A stretch of DNA of 12,382 bases from assembly GCA_937958315.1 (NCBI GenBank), contig CALFGH010000170.1, positions 1 to 12,382 on the forward strand, written 5' to 3'. The notes beneath the pieces are model-generated. The model was not told where the DNA came from. It saw only the letters and a program-made list of their open reading frames with translations, and did no database searches. This document shows, piece after piece, positions 6,607-12,382 of this stretch. The position numbers and the translations under genes were made by a program. The DNA is from an uncultured Collinsella sp. (GTDB lineage Bacteria > Actinomycetota > Coriobacteriia > Coriobacteriales > Coriobacteriaceae). The first letter of the stretch is position 1; each line of letters begins with the position of its first letter.

Positions 6607-8856
6607 ATGTCCAAGGGAGTCCACGTGGCACAGAACAAGCTGGAGGCAAGCCTCCAAGACCAGCGTAGTCAAGGCGGGCATGGAGCCATTCCCCTCTCCG
6701 CTGGCATGCTGCTCGTAACGCTCGGCGTCGTCTACGGTGACATCGGCACGAGCCCCATGTATACCATGAAATCAATCGTCGCCAACAACGGCGGCATCGG
6801 TACCGTCAGCGAGGACATGATCTTGGGCGCGCTCTCGCTCGTCATCTGGACCATGACACTCGTGACCACGGTCAAGTACGTTGTAATCGCTATGAAGGCC
6901 GACAACCATAACGAGGGCGGCATCTTCGCCCTGTTTAGCTTGGTGCGCAAAGTGGCGCCGTGGCTGATTCTGCCCGCCATGATCGGCGGCGCGGCGCTGC
7001 TCGCCGACGGCATCCTCACCCCCGCCGTCACGGTTACCACGGCCATTGAGGGCCTGCGCACTATCGAGTGGGGCCACGCGCTATTGGGTGACGGGCAAAC
7101 CAACGTCATCATTATTACCATCATCATTATCTGCGGCCTATTTGCCATGCAGCGCGCCGGTACCTCGTCGATCGGCAAGCTGTTCGGCCCGCTCATGACA
7201 CTGTGGTTCCTGTTCCTGGCAGGCGCCGGCCTGTTCAACATGCTCGGCAACCTGTCCATCTTGCGCGCGCTCAACCCCATCCGCGGCATCATGTTCCTGT
7301 TCTCGCCCATCAACCACTCGGGCATCATGGTGCTCGGCTTTGTCTTTCTGTCGACGACCGGCGCCGAGGCCCTCTACTCGGACATGGGTCACGTGGGCAA
7401 GGCTAACATTTACGCATCCTGGCCGTTCGTAAAGGCGGCCCTCATCCTTAACTATCTGGGTCAGGGCGCTTGGCTGCTTGCCAACAACTCCAATCCCCAG
7501 ATGCTCGCGATGGACATCGTCAACCCGTTCTACATGATGCTCCCCGAGCCCCTGCGCCCCTTTGCCATCGTGCTTTCGGCCGTGGCGGCCATCATCGCCT
7601 CGCAGGCGCTCATCACCGGCTCGTTCTCGCTGGTATCCGAGGCAACGCGCCTCAACCTTATGCCGCACCTGCGCATCCACTACCCCAGCGACACCAAGGG
7701 CCAGCTCTATATTCCGCTTGTCAACAACATCATGTGGGTCGGCTGCATCTTCATTGTGCTGCTGTTCCAAAACTCCGAGCGCATGGAGAGCGCCTACGGC
7801 CTCGCCATTACCGTGACCATGCTCATGACCACGACGCTTTTGACGAGCTACATCGCCGGCATCCTCAAGCACAAGCTGGGTGCCTGCGTCTTCGCCCTGC
7901 TCTTTGGTGCCATTGAGTTGTGCTTCTTCGCCTCGTGCCTCACCATGTTCTTTGACGGCGGCTACGTCATGATCTTCCTGGCCGCACTGCTGTTTGGCCT
8001 TATGTACGTGTGGCGCCGCGGCACCGCCATCGAGCGCACGCAGACGATCCTGCTGCCCGTCTCCAAGTACATCGATCAGCTCAACCGCCTGCGCAACGAC
8101 GAGACCTACCCCGTGCTCGCCGACAATCTGGTGTTCCTTACCAACAGCCCCGACCCGCTCACGCTCGACCGCGACGTGCTCTATTCCATCCTGGACAAAC
8201 ATCCCAAGCGCGCCAAGGCATATTGGTTCATCAACGTACACGTTACCGACGAGCCCTATACGCACGAGTATTCCGTTGAGACCTTTGGCACGGACTTTTT
8301 GTTCCGCGTGCGCCTGGACCTGGGTTTTAAGGTCAACCAGCGCATCAACGCCTACCTGCGCCAGATCGTTGGCGACCTGATGGCCTCAGGAGAGCTGCCG
8401 CCGCAGCACCACACCTACTCCATCTACGAGACACGTGGCAACGTGGGCGACTTCCGTTTTTGCATGCTGCGCAAGATGCTTGCCCCCGAAACGGACATCA
8501 ACCGCAACGACCATCGCGTCATGGCCATCAAGTACGCCGTCCGCCGCGCCTGCGGAAGCCCGGCGCGTTGGTACGGTCTTGAGAACTCGGCCATCATCAT
8601 CGAGTACGTGCCGCTGTTTGCCCGCATGCGCCCGGCCGTTAAGCTCGTGCGCACCCAGGTGCCGCTCGAGGTCCAGATCGAAGAGGCCGAGGAAATGGAA
8701 GTCGACATCTTCTCGGACGACTTGGTCAACGGCAACGAGGCCGGTAGGGACATGAACGTCGATCCCACCGAGCTGCTCGAGAGCGTCGCCGATACGCCCG
8801 AACAGCAACAGCTCGACGGCCTCGAGAGCGAACAGTTCAACGACGCCAACTTCTAG
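6607..8856 (+). CDS. kup: Kup-type low-affinity potassium transporter
   Basis: 749-residue potassium uptake protein of the Kup/HAK/KT family, probably K+:H+ symport in the inner membrane. Hallmarks: LGVVYGDIGTSPMY (39-52), NHNEGGIFALFSLVRKV (about 100-115), GGAALLADGILTPAVTV (about 130-146), and FLSTTGAEALYSDMGHVG (about 247-264). Roughly twelve membrane helices cover residues 30-470. A cytosolic C-terminal domain follows (about 475-690, with LTNSPDPLTLDRDVLYSILDK near its start). The tail from about 690 is acidic (EEAEEMEVDIFSDD and beyond), making the protein longer than E. coli Kup (622). The ATG at 6607 has AGAGG only 4 nt upstream. An in-frame GTG at 6625 has AAGGGAG at 5 nt and may be the real start (743 residues). 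I saw no c-di-AMP or other known riboswitch in the 139-nt leader. A terminator follows at 8879. Confidence 0.95.
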   Translation: MSKGVHVAQNKLEASLQDQRSQGGHGAIPLSAGMLLVTLGVVYGDIGTSPMYTMKSIVANNGGIGTVSEDMILGALSLVIWTMTLVTTVKYVVIAMKADNHNEGGIFALFSLVRKVAPWLILPAMIGGAALLADGILTPAVTVTTAIEGLRTIEWGHALLGDGQTNVIIITIIIICGLFAMQRAGTSSIGKLFGPLMTLWFLFLAGAGLFNMLGNLSILRALNPIRGIMFLFSPINHSGIMVLGFVFLSTTGAEALYSDMGHVGKANIYASWPFVKAALILNYLGQGAWLLANNSNPQMLAMDIVNPFYMMLPEPLRPFAIVLSAVAAIIASQALITGSFSLVSEATRLNLMPHLRIHYPSDTKGQLYIPLVNNIMWVGCIFIVLLFQNSERMESAYGLAITVTMLMTTTLLTSYIAGILKHKLGACVFALLFGAIELCFFASCLTMFFDGGYVMIFLAALLFGLMYVWRRGTAIERTQTILLPVSKYIDQLNRLRNDETYPVLADNLVFLTNSPDPLTLDRDVLYSILDKHPKRAKAYWFINVHVTDEPYTHEYSVETFGTDFLFRVRLDLGFKVNQRINAYLRQIVGDLMASGELPPQHHTYSIYETRGNVGDFRFCMLRKMLAPETDINRNDHRVMAIKYAVRRACGSPARWYGLENSAIIIEYVPLFARMRPAVKLVRTQVPLEVQIEEAEEMEVDIFSDDLVNGNEAGRDMNVDPTELLESVADTPEQQQLDGLESEQFNDANF

Positions 8857-8878
8857 CGCCGTCACCCATCGACGATAG

Positions 8879-8915
8879 CGGCCCTGCACCTCACGAGAGA
8901 TGCAGGGCCGTCTTG
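8879..8915 (+). terminator. Rho-independent terminator of kup, between convergent genes
   Basis: CGGCCCTGCA (8879-8888) pairs perfectly with TGCAGGGCCG (8901-8910). Inside, CTC/GAG can extend the stem after one mismatch. TCTTG follows on the plus strand, a modest U tract. The hairpin also lies just beyond the stop of the minus-strand bile salt hydrolase (8936) and may serve both genes. Confidence 0.75.
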
Positions 8916-8935
8916 TATTGCAGTAAAGCTAGCGG

Positions 8936-9901
8936 CTACGAACGACGCGGCTCGGGAACCACGAGTCTATCGGGGCTCGCGCCCTCGGCATCCATCAGGC
9001 TCACGTAGCGAATCGACGGATCCCCATACATCGCGTAGTAATAATTGCCCGTGCGCGCGCTAAAGCATCCGGTATAGATAGTCTTCTCGAACTTGCCATC
9101 GCCCATCCTGGACGCCCCCTCAATCATCACCACGCCCTCGAGTGAACGGAACATGCGGACGACGTTTTCGGTCTCGCTCTCCTTTTGCGGGTAATTGGCA
9201 TTGAGGTACGCCGCCTTTACAAAACGGCTCGGCGAATAGCAGTCACCCGGAATACCGCGCATGCCGGCACCCGCGCCATAGGGCTTGAGCTCGGCGCCAC
9301 GCCACGTCGCCGTCTGCGGAAAATCGCTTGTGGCCGTGATATAGGTGCGGAGGTTTTCCATGTGCCACGGGAAGGTCGGCTGGTTGGCAAGGGTGTCGAC
9401 CGGATCGTCGTATACATGCAGGCCGTCAGCCATCATCTCGACCACGATACTGCGCTGGCTGTCGCCGATAATCCAATGGAGCAGCGACACGCCCAGCCCC
9501 TCTCCTGCAGATTTGGCAACAATCACCGTGTCGCGCAGCGCGGCCTCGACCTCATCGACCGTCGAGAACGTCGCTGCCACCCACAGGGGAAACTCATAGG
9601 CCGCGATATTGGTCTTTCCATCAACCGGCCCCTCGGCATACTCGGCATAACCCGGGAAATTGAGACCCGCCACGGCGAGGCCCGCATCGTTGCCGCAGTC
9701 GAAGAACATAGGGTAATTCTTGTAATCGATGCACATACCGATAACCGCGTGTGCCGCTGTCGCGTCGTCGATAAACGAATACGGAATGTGGAACCCGCGC
9801 GGCATCACGCGAACCTGTTGGCCGTAGTCAAAGCTCCAGTCGAGGTTGCGGCCCAGATACATGTGACCAGAATTATCGGTAAATCGAATACTCGTACACA
9901 T
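8936..9901 (-). CDS. bsh: Bile salt hydrolase / choloylglycine hydrolase family (Ntn hydrolase)
   Basis: 321 residues. The family removes the glycine or taurine side chain from conjugated bile acids (or cleaves penicillin V) using an N-terminal Cys exposed by removal of Met1. Here the start ATG at 9901 gives Met-Cys2, preceded by GGAGG (9906-9910). This is decisive: the 21-codon upstream extension of the frame would destroy the catalytic N-terminus. By comparison with the Clostridium perfringens enzyme, the conserved residues are present: Cys2, Arg18, Asp21, Asn81 (in GLNFPGY), Asn173 (in LANQPTFPW) and Arg226 (in YSPSRF). The GLNFPGYAEY segment favours bile salts over penicillin V. No signal peptide, so cytoplasmic. 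It is a single-gene unit converging on kup. Its leader contains a minus-strand terminator and an inverted repeat covering the ribosome site. Activity on bile salts is family-based inference. Confidence 0.93.
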   Translation of the reverse strand: MCTSIRFTDNSGHMYLGRNLDWSFDYGQQVRVMPRGFHIPYSFIDDATAAHAVIGMCIDYKNYPMFFDCGNDAGLAVAGLNFPGYAEYAEGPVDGKTNIAAYEFPLWVAATFSTVDEVEAALRDTVIVAKSAGEGLGVSLLHWIIGDSQRSIVVEMMADGLHVYDDPVDTLANQPTFPWHMENLRTYITATSDFPQTATWRGAELKPYGAGAGMRGIPGDCYSPSRFVKAAYLNANYPQKESETENVVRMFRSLEGVVMIEGASRMGDGKFEKTIYTGCFSARTGNYYYAMYGDPSIRYVSLMDAEGASPDRLVVPEPRRS

Positions 9902-9959
9902 AGCGCCTCCTAGCTTTACGTTCTTGCTAATCTCATTGTCACCAATCAAAGAGGCGCTA
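9901..9959 (-). promoter_or_regulatory. Shine-Dalgarno-sequestering inverted repeat in the bsh leader
   Basis: TAGCGCCTC (9901-9909) and GAGGCGCTA (9951-9959) are perfect 9-bp complements 41 nt apart. In the minus-strand mRNA the upstream arm would pair with the GAGG of the ribosome site and the first base of the AUG, closing the start. This is the layout of translational switches (thermosensor, leader, or ligand- or protein-controlled). It matters only if the mRNA starts upstream of 9960. Confidence 0.5.
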
Positions 9960-9961
9960 AA

Positions 9962-10000
9962 CACAAAAGCCCGGACATGACAACAATGTCACGCCCGGAC
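9962..10000 (-). terminator. Intrinsic terminator on the minus strand upstream of bsh
   Basis: Arms 9969-9982 and 9987-10000 form a 14-bp stem with a 4-nt loop in minus-strand RNA, using three G-U pairs. These would be A-C mismatches in the plus-strand RNA, so the minus strand is the functional one. It is followed by TTTTGTGTTT. It lies 146 nt past the second deformylase-like stop and 61 nt before the bsh start. It may end the upstream transcript or act as an attenuator for bsh. Confidence 0.75.
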
Positions 10001-10044
10001 TATTCAAGCAGGATAAACTCAACCAAGTTAACCCCGCAGGTCGT

Positions 10045-10149
10045 CTAAGGGGTCAAAGTGCCGCAGATTGCCACGAAAGAGGAGCGAAGCGTACTTAAGG
10101 TACGCGAGCGACGATTGAGCGGCAAGGTGCGGTGCTTTGGTCCCCTTAG
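10045..10149 (+). repeat. 105-bp symmetric imperfect palindrome (ERIC/MITE-like structured element)
   Basis: The ends CTAAGGGG (10045-10052) and CCCCTTAG (10142-10149) are perfect inverted repeats. Pairing continues inward as CAAAG/CTTTG and GTGCCGCA/TGCGGTGC, about 21 bp with one bulged base. After a small GA/GG internal loop come TTGCC/GGCAA, a purine-rich internal loop, and a central GCGTAC/GTACGC hairpin (10089-10105). The centre at 10097 is the exact midpoint of the outer ends. The outer-stem imperfections are G-U pairs in plus-strand RNA and A-C in minus-strand RNA. The right terminus contains the stop codon of the deformylase-like gene (10146-10148). Whether other copies exist cannot be seen here. 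Confidence 0.7.
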
Positions 10150-10565
10150 ACCAACTTTCCTAGACAGTGGTCAATCATGTGTTGAATCATCTGCGCCTCG
10201 AAGCCCACAAAGTCCTGCTTGCGCTCGCGCATCTTGCCGTCGACGATCACGTCATAAGCGACCTTGCACTTGATGTAGCGCGTGGACTTGGTGACCTCCT
10301 CGTGCGTCAGGCAGCTCTCCTCCATCTTGCTGGCGCCCAGGCCAAACACCAGACGGGGGTTGTAGAGCACATGGGGCTCGCCGGCATCGTCCAGGTAGAC
10401 GCAGACCTTCTTGGTGACGCCAATCTGGTTGGCGGCAAGGCAGCCGGCATCGTCGAGCGACTTGATGGTATCGATCAGGTCCTGTGCCACCGACTCGTCC
10501 TCGACGGTCGCGACCTCGCAACGCTGGGACAGAATAGCCTCGTCGTGGCAAAGCTCTTTAATCAT
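10146..10565 (-). CDS. Peptide-deformylase-like protein lacking the catalytic Glu
   Basis: 139 residues from ATG 10565, chosen because GGAGG lies 5 nt upstream; an ATG at 10577 is part of that same ribosome site (ATGGAGG). It is a paralogue of the protein at 2412-2822: both start MIK, share QDL(L/I)DT, VLYNP/LMYNP and the same short length. Metal ligands are kept: C85 in ESCLT, H129 and H133 in QHMIDH. The catalytic Glu of HExDH is Met130, motif II Gly is Ser84, while the motif I Gln is present (Q47 in AANQ). Loss of the catalytic Glu is known to cripple E. coli deformylase, so this is probably not an active deformylase. It could bind metal or a peptide N-terminus, or have another function. 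The frame is intact and well spaced, so it is not an obvious pseudogene. Its stop codon lies in the end of the 105-bp palindrome. A TATACT -10 candidate lies at 10599-10604. Confidence 0.85.
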   Translation of the reverse strand: MIKELCHDEAILSQRCEVATVEDESVAQDLIDTIKSLDDAGCLAANQIGVTKKVCVYLDDAGEPHVLYNPRLVFGLGASKMEESCLTHEEVTKSTRYIKCKVAYDVIVDGKMRERKQDFVGFEAQMIQHMIDHCLGKLV

Positions 10566-10598
10566 ACGTTCCTCCATAGGGGTCGTTGTAACCGCTTA

Positions 10599-10604
10599 AG
10601 TATA
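10599..10604 (-). promoter_or_regulatory. Candidate -10 box for the second deformylase-like gene
   Basis: The minus strand reads TATACT 33 nt upstream of the ATG at 10565. No good -35 is visible at 17 bp. The dyad at 10617-10632 lies where an upstream operator or activator site would be. Confidence 0.35.
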
Positions 10605-10616
10605 CGGTACCCACAC

Positions 10617-10632
10617 TTTTTCATGCGAAAAA
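10617..10632. promoter_or_regulatory. Dyad in the divergent deformylase-like/azgA intergenic region
   Basis: TTTTTC (10617-10622) and GAAAAA (10627-10632) flank ATGC. The perfect 6-bp dyad sits between the divergent promoters and could be an operator, but A/T runs make a chance dyad more likely than usual. Confidence 0.3.
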
Positions 10633-10697
10633 TACCGTCCATCTGCTACAAAGCGCCGAACATCAACATGCGAGGAACAACAGCGTCGTAAAGGGGC

Positions 10698-10741
10698 TAT
10701 AGTGGGTGAGTTCGTGTCAATCGGCCTAAACTCGGGGCCGA
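10698..10741 (+). promoter_or_regulatory. Candidate promoter -10 and leader hairpin of the purine permease gene
   Basis: TATAGT (10698-10703) is a plausible -10 for the permease gene. TCGGCC (10721-10726) and GGCCGA (10736-10741) form a small leader hairpin with a 9-nt loop just before the ribosome site (AAGGAAAGG, 10744-10752). It does not resemble the purine riboswitch, whose three-way junction and paired loops are absent. Confidence 0.35.
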
Positions 10742-10758
10742 ACAAGGAAAGGGTATGC

Positions 10759-12069
10759 ATGGACGAACTATTTCACGTCAGCGAGCGCAAGTCCACAATC
10801 GGGACCGAACTCCGCGCTGGACTGACAACATTCCTGGCGATGGCCTACATCATCGCCGTCAACCCCGCGGTGCTCTCGGGCGCTGGCATCGATGCGGGAG
10901 CGCTCGCCTGCGCCACCTGCCTGGGCGCCGGCATCATGACCATCTGCATGGGCATCTTCGCCAACCGCCCGCTCGCCTGCGCGTCGGGCTTAGGCGTCAA
11001 CGCGATGATCGCCGGAATCACCACCACCGTCTGCGGCGGTGACTGGCACGTGGCCATGAGCGTCATCTTCCTTGAGGGCGTCGTCATCTTGCTGCTCGTG
11101 CTTTGTGGCCTGCGCGAGGCCATCATGGACGCCATCCCGGTTGTCCTGCGTCACGCCATCTCGGTGGGTCTGGGCCTGTTTATCGCCATGATCGGCCTGT
11201 GCGATGCCGGCATTATCACCGCTGGCGCCGGTACACTCGTCGGTCTGGGCGACATCACCTCCCCCACCTTCATCGTCGGCATCATCTCCATCCTGGTGAC
11301 GGTCGCCCTCGCCTGCCGCAACGTCCCCGGCTCGCTGCTCATCGGCATCGTCGTCGCCGTCATCGCCGGTATCCCCCTAGGTGTGACCCAGGCTCCGACC
11401 GGTATCATCGCCCCGCTCGACTTCTCGAGCATCGGTGGCCCCATCGCCGACGCCGGCGGCGTGCCCGCCATCGTCAAGGTCCTTACCGACCCCGCGCTCC
11501 TCGTCATCTCGTTCTCGCTGCTCATGAGTGACTTCTTCGACACCATGGGCACCGCGATGGCCGTAGCCAAGCAGGGCGAGTTCCTCACCGACGACGGCAA
11601 CGTCGAGAATATCAAGGAGATCCTAATCGTCGACTCCGCCGCCGCCGCTGTGGGCGGTTTCATGGGTGTCTCCTCCATCACCACCTTCGTCGAGTCCACT
11701 TCTGGCGCCGCCGACGGTGGCCGCACGGGCCTCACCTCCGTCACCACCGGCGTGCTGTTCATTCTCGCCGCGTTCTTCTCCCCCATCGTCACCATCGTTT
11801 CCAGCGCCGCCACCTGCGGTGCTCTGGTCTACGTCGGCTACCTCATGATGAGCGAGGCCTCCGAGATCGACTGGTCCGACGTGTCGCAGGGTTTCCCGGC
11901 GTTCATGATTGTCGCCGGCGTGCCCTTCACCTACTCCATCTCTGCCGGCATTGGCCTGGGCTTTATCGCCTACGTGATCGTCGCGCTCTTTAAGGGCGAG
12001 GCCTCCAAGATCAAGCCGCTCATGTGGATCGCAGCCCTTGCCTTCCTCGTCTACTTCTTCGTAGCGTAA
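10759..12069 (+). CDS. AzgA-type nucleobase permease (adenine/guanine/hypoxanthine uptake)
   Basis: 436 residues from ATG 10759, with AAGGAAAGG 6 nt upstream. The upstream in-frame ATG at 10702 lies in the promoter region, has no ribosome site and adds non-membrane sequence. Inner-membrane purine:H+ symporter of the AzgA/PbuG/PbuO group. Family blocks: GLTTFLAMAYIIAVNP (about 20-35), GLGVNAMIAG (about 78-87), SDFFDTMGTAMAVAKQ (about 257-272) and ESTSGAADGGRTGLTSV (about 313-329), with about 12-14 membrane helices in between. The DFFDT and TSGAADGGRTG segments are the substrate-site hallmarks. Expected role: salvage uptake of purine bases. It forms a single-gene unit, divergent from the deformylase-like gene and closed by a strong terminator. 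The exact base specificity cannot be read. Confidence 0.93.
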   Translation: MDELFHVSERKSTIGTELRAGLTTFLAMAYIIAVNPAVLSGAGIDAGALACATCLGAGIMTICMGIFANRPLACASGLGVNAMIAGITTTVCGGDWHVAMSVIFLEGVVILLLVLCGLREAIMDAIPVVLRHAISVGLGLFIAMIGLCDAGIITAGAGTLVGLGDITSPTFIVGIISILVTVALACRNVPGSLLIGIVVAVIAGIPLGVTQAPTGIIAPLDFSSIGGPIADAGGVPAIVKVLTDPALLVISFSLLMSDFFDTMGTAMAVAKQGEFLTDDGNVENIKEILIVDSAAAAVGGFMGVSSITTFVESTSGAADGGRTGLTSVTTGVLFILAAFFSPIVTIVSSAATCGALVYVGYLMMSEASEIDWSDVSQGFPAFMIVAGVPFTYSISAGIGLGFIAYVIVALFKGEASKIKPLMWIAALAFLVYFFVA

Positions 12070-12096
12070 CGGCATAGTCTGCTAAAACAGAACACC

Positions 12097-12137
12097 AAAG
12101 CGCGGAGTCGCATCGAGCGGCTCCGCGCTTTTCTTTT
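12097..12137 (+). terminator. Strong rho-independent terminator of the purine permease gene
   Basis: AAAGCGCGGAG (12097-12107) pairs with CTCCGCGCTTT (12121-12131). TCG/CGG extends the stem by three pairs, one G-U, leaving a 7-nt loop. TTCTTTT completes the U tract. Confidence 0.88.
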
Positions 12138-12277
12138 AAAGCCAGGCAACGCACAGACGCGCGATGTTTTGCTTCCCAAGTTTTGGACATTTTGCCCTCC
12201 AAACGGCACTACCGCCGGCTACATCCTGCAGATATGCTGGACTTAATCGCATAGGCCCTATGAGGATGGGAGTAACC

Positions 12278-12382
12278 ATGGCCGCCTTGTTCACGACCCC
12301 CAAGCGCAATGACAAAACCTCTGGAGCCCATTTTGTCGAGCCCGACGTGCGCCGTCGCACGCTGCTCGCACACGGCAGCTGG
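12278..12382 (+). CDS. Unrecognised protein, N-terminal fragment (partial, 3' end outside window)
   Basis: ATG at 12278 with GGGAG (12268-12272) 5 nt upstream opens a frame that runs to the window edge (35 codons, no stop). The visible part begins MAALFTTPKRNDKTSG and is basic, with Arg-Arg-Arg near residue 25. A basic cytosolic head before a membrane segment would fit, but the following sequence is not available and I assign no family. It lies 208 nt after the permease stop, beyond that gene's terminator, so it should have its own promoter in 12138-12277; I saw no convincing one. Confidence 0.6.
   Translation, partial: MAALFTTPKRNDKTSGAHFVEPDVRRRTLLAHGSW

Noticed and set aside
7138..8265. 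375-codon open frame on the minus strand
   Set aside because: Antisense to kup, low-complexity His/Glu/Gly/Ala composition, no ribosome site or motifs.
10058..10273. Small plus-strand frame across the 105-bp palindrome
   Set aside because: It runs through the structured repeat into the antisense of the deformylase-like gene, with no supporting start signal.
10146..10565. Second deformylase-like gene as a pseudogene
   Set aside because: The frame is intact, the Shine-Dalgarno is good and the metal ligands are conserved; a pseudoenzyme is the better reading.
10605..10758. Possible purine riboswitch before the AzgA-type permease
   Set aside because: No three-way junction with complementary loops is visible, only a short hairpin.

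Overview
The window looks like chromosomal DNA of a high-GC, gut-associated actinobacterium of the Coriobacteriia. A Collinsella-like genus is my best guess. This is inference from the codon style, a bile salt hydrolase, and a familiar mix of AzgA, Kup and short deformylase-like genes; no marker gene is present. There are nine complete genes and one partial gene at each edge. No rRNA, tRNA, CRISPR array, transposase or phage gene is visible.

Layout. 1-638 (-): 5' part of a gene for an acidic protein with a putative helix-turn-helix and an Arg/Gly-rich tail. 791-2206 (-): 14-TM-type drug:H+ antiporter of the major facilitator superfamily. 2412-2822 (+): short peptide-deformylase-like protein, divergent from the antiporter. 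2897-4417 (-): AlaA-type alanine aminotransferase with an N-terminal Cro/CI-type DNA-binding domain. It converges on the deformylase gene across a shared hairpin terminator. 4580-5437 (-): LysR regulator, divergent from an EamA/DMT exporter at 5556-6467 (+). 6607-8856 (+): Kup-type potassium transporter, convergent with a bile salt hydrolase at 8936-9901 (-), again across a hairpin. 10146-10565 (-): second deformylase-like protein, lacking the catalytic Glu. 10759-12069 (+): AzgA-type purine permease with a strong terminator. 12278-12382 (+): 5' end of an unrecognised gene.

The genes are mostly single-gene units: nutrient and ion transport (Kup, AzgA, EamA, MFS), amino-acid metabolism (AlaA) and bile tolerance (BSH). 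They do not form one pathway. The novelty lies in regulation and gene architecture. First, the XRE-aminotransferase fusion has an internal start with a strong Shine-Dalgarno, giving exactly the length of stand-alone AlaA. Its promoter carries three direct GTTCAATTT boxes spaced 31 and 42 bp apart (3 and 4 helical turns), plus an inverted copy. Second, a symmetric 105-bp imperfect palindrome at 10045-10149 ends on the stop codon of the second deformylase gene. Its outer-stem mismatches are all G-U in the + strand RNA. Third, the bile salt hydrolase start is preceded by an intrinsic terminator and a 9-bp inverted repeat that would hide its Shine-Dalgarno. Fourth, the two deformylase paralogues have each lost a different catalytic-motif residue.

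No stretch over 300 bases lacks a gene. The intergenic spaces hold the sites listed, and I saw nothing convincing beyond them.
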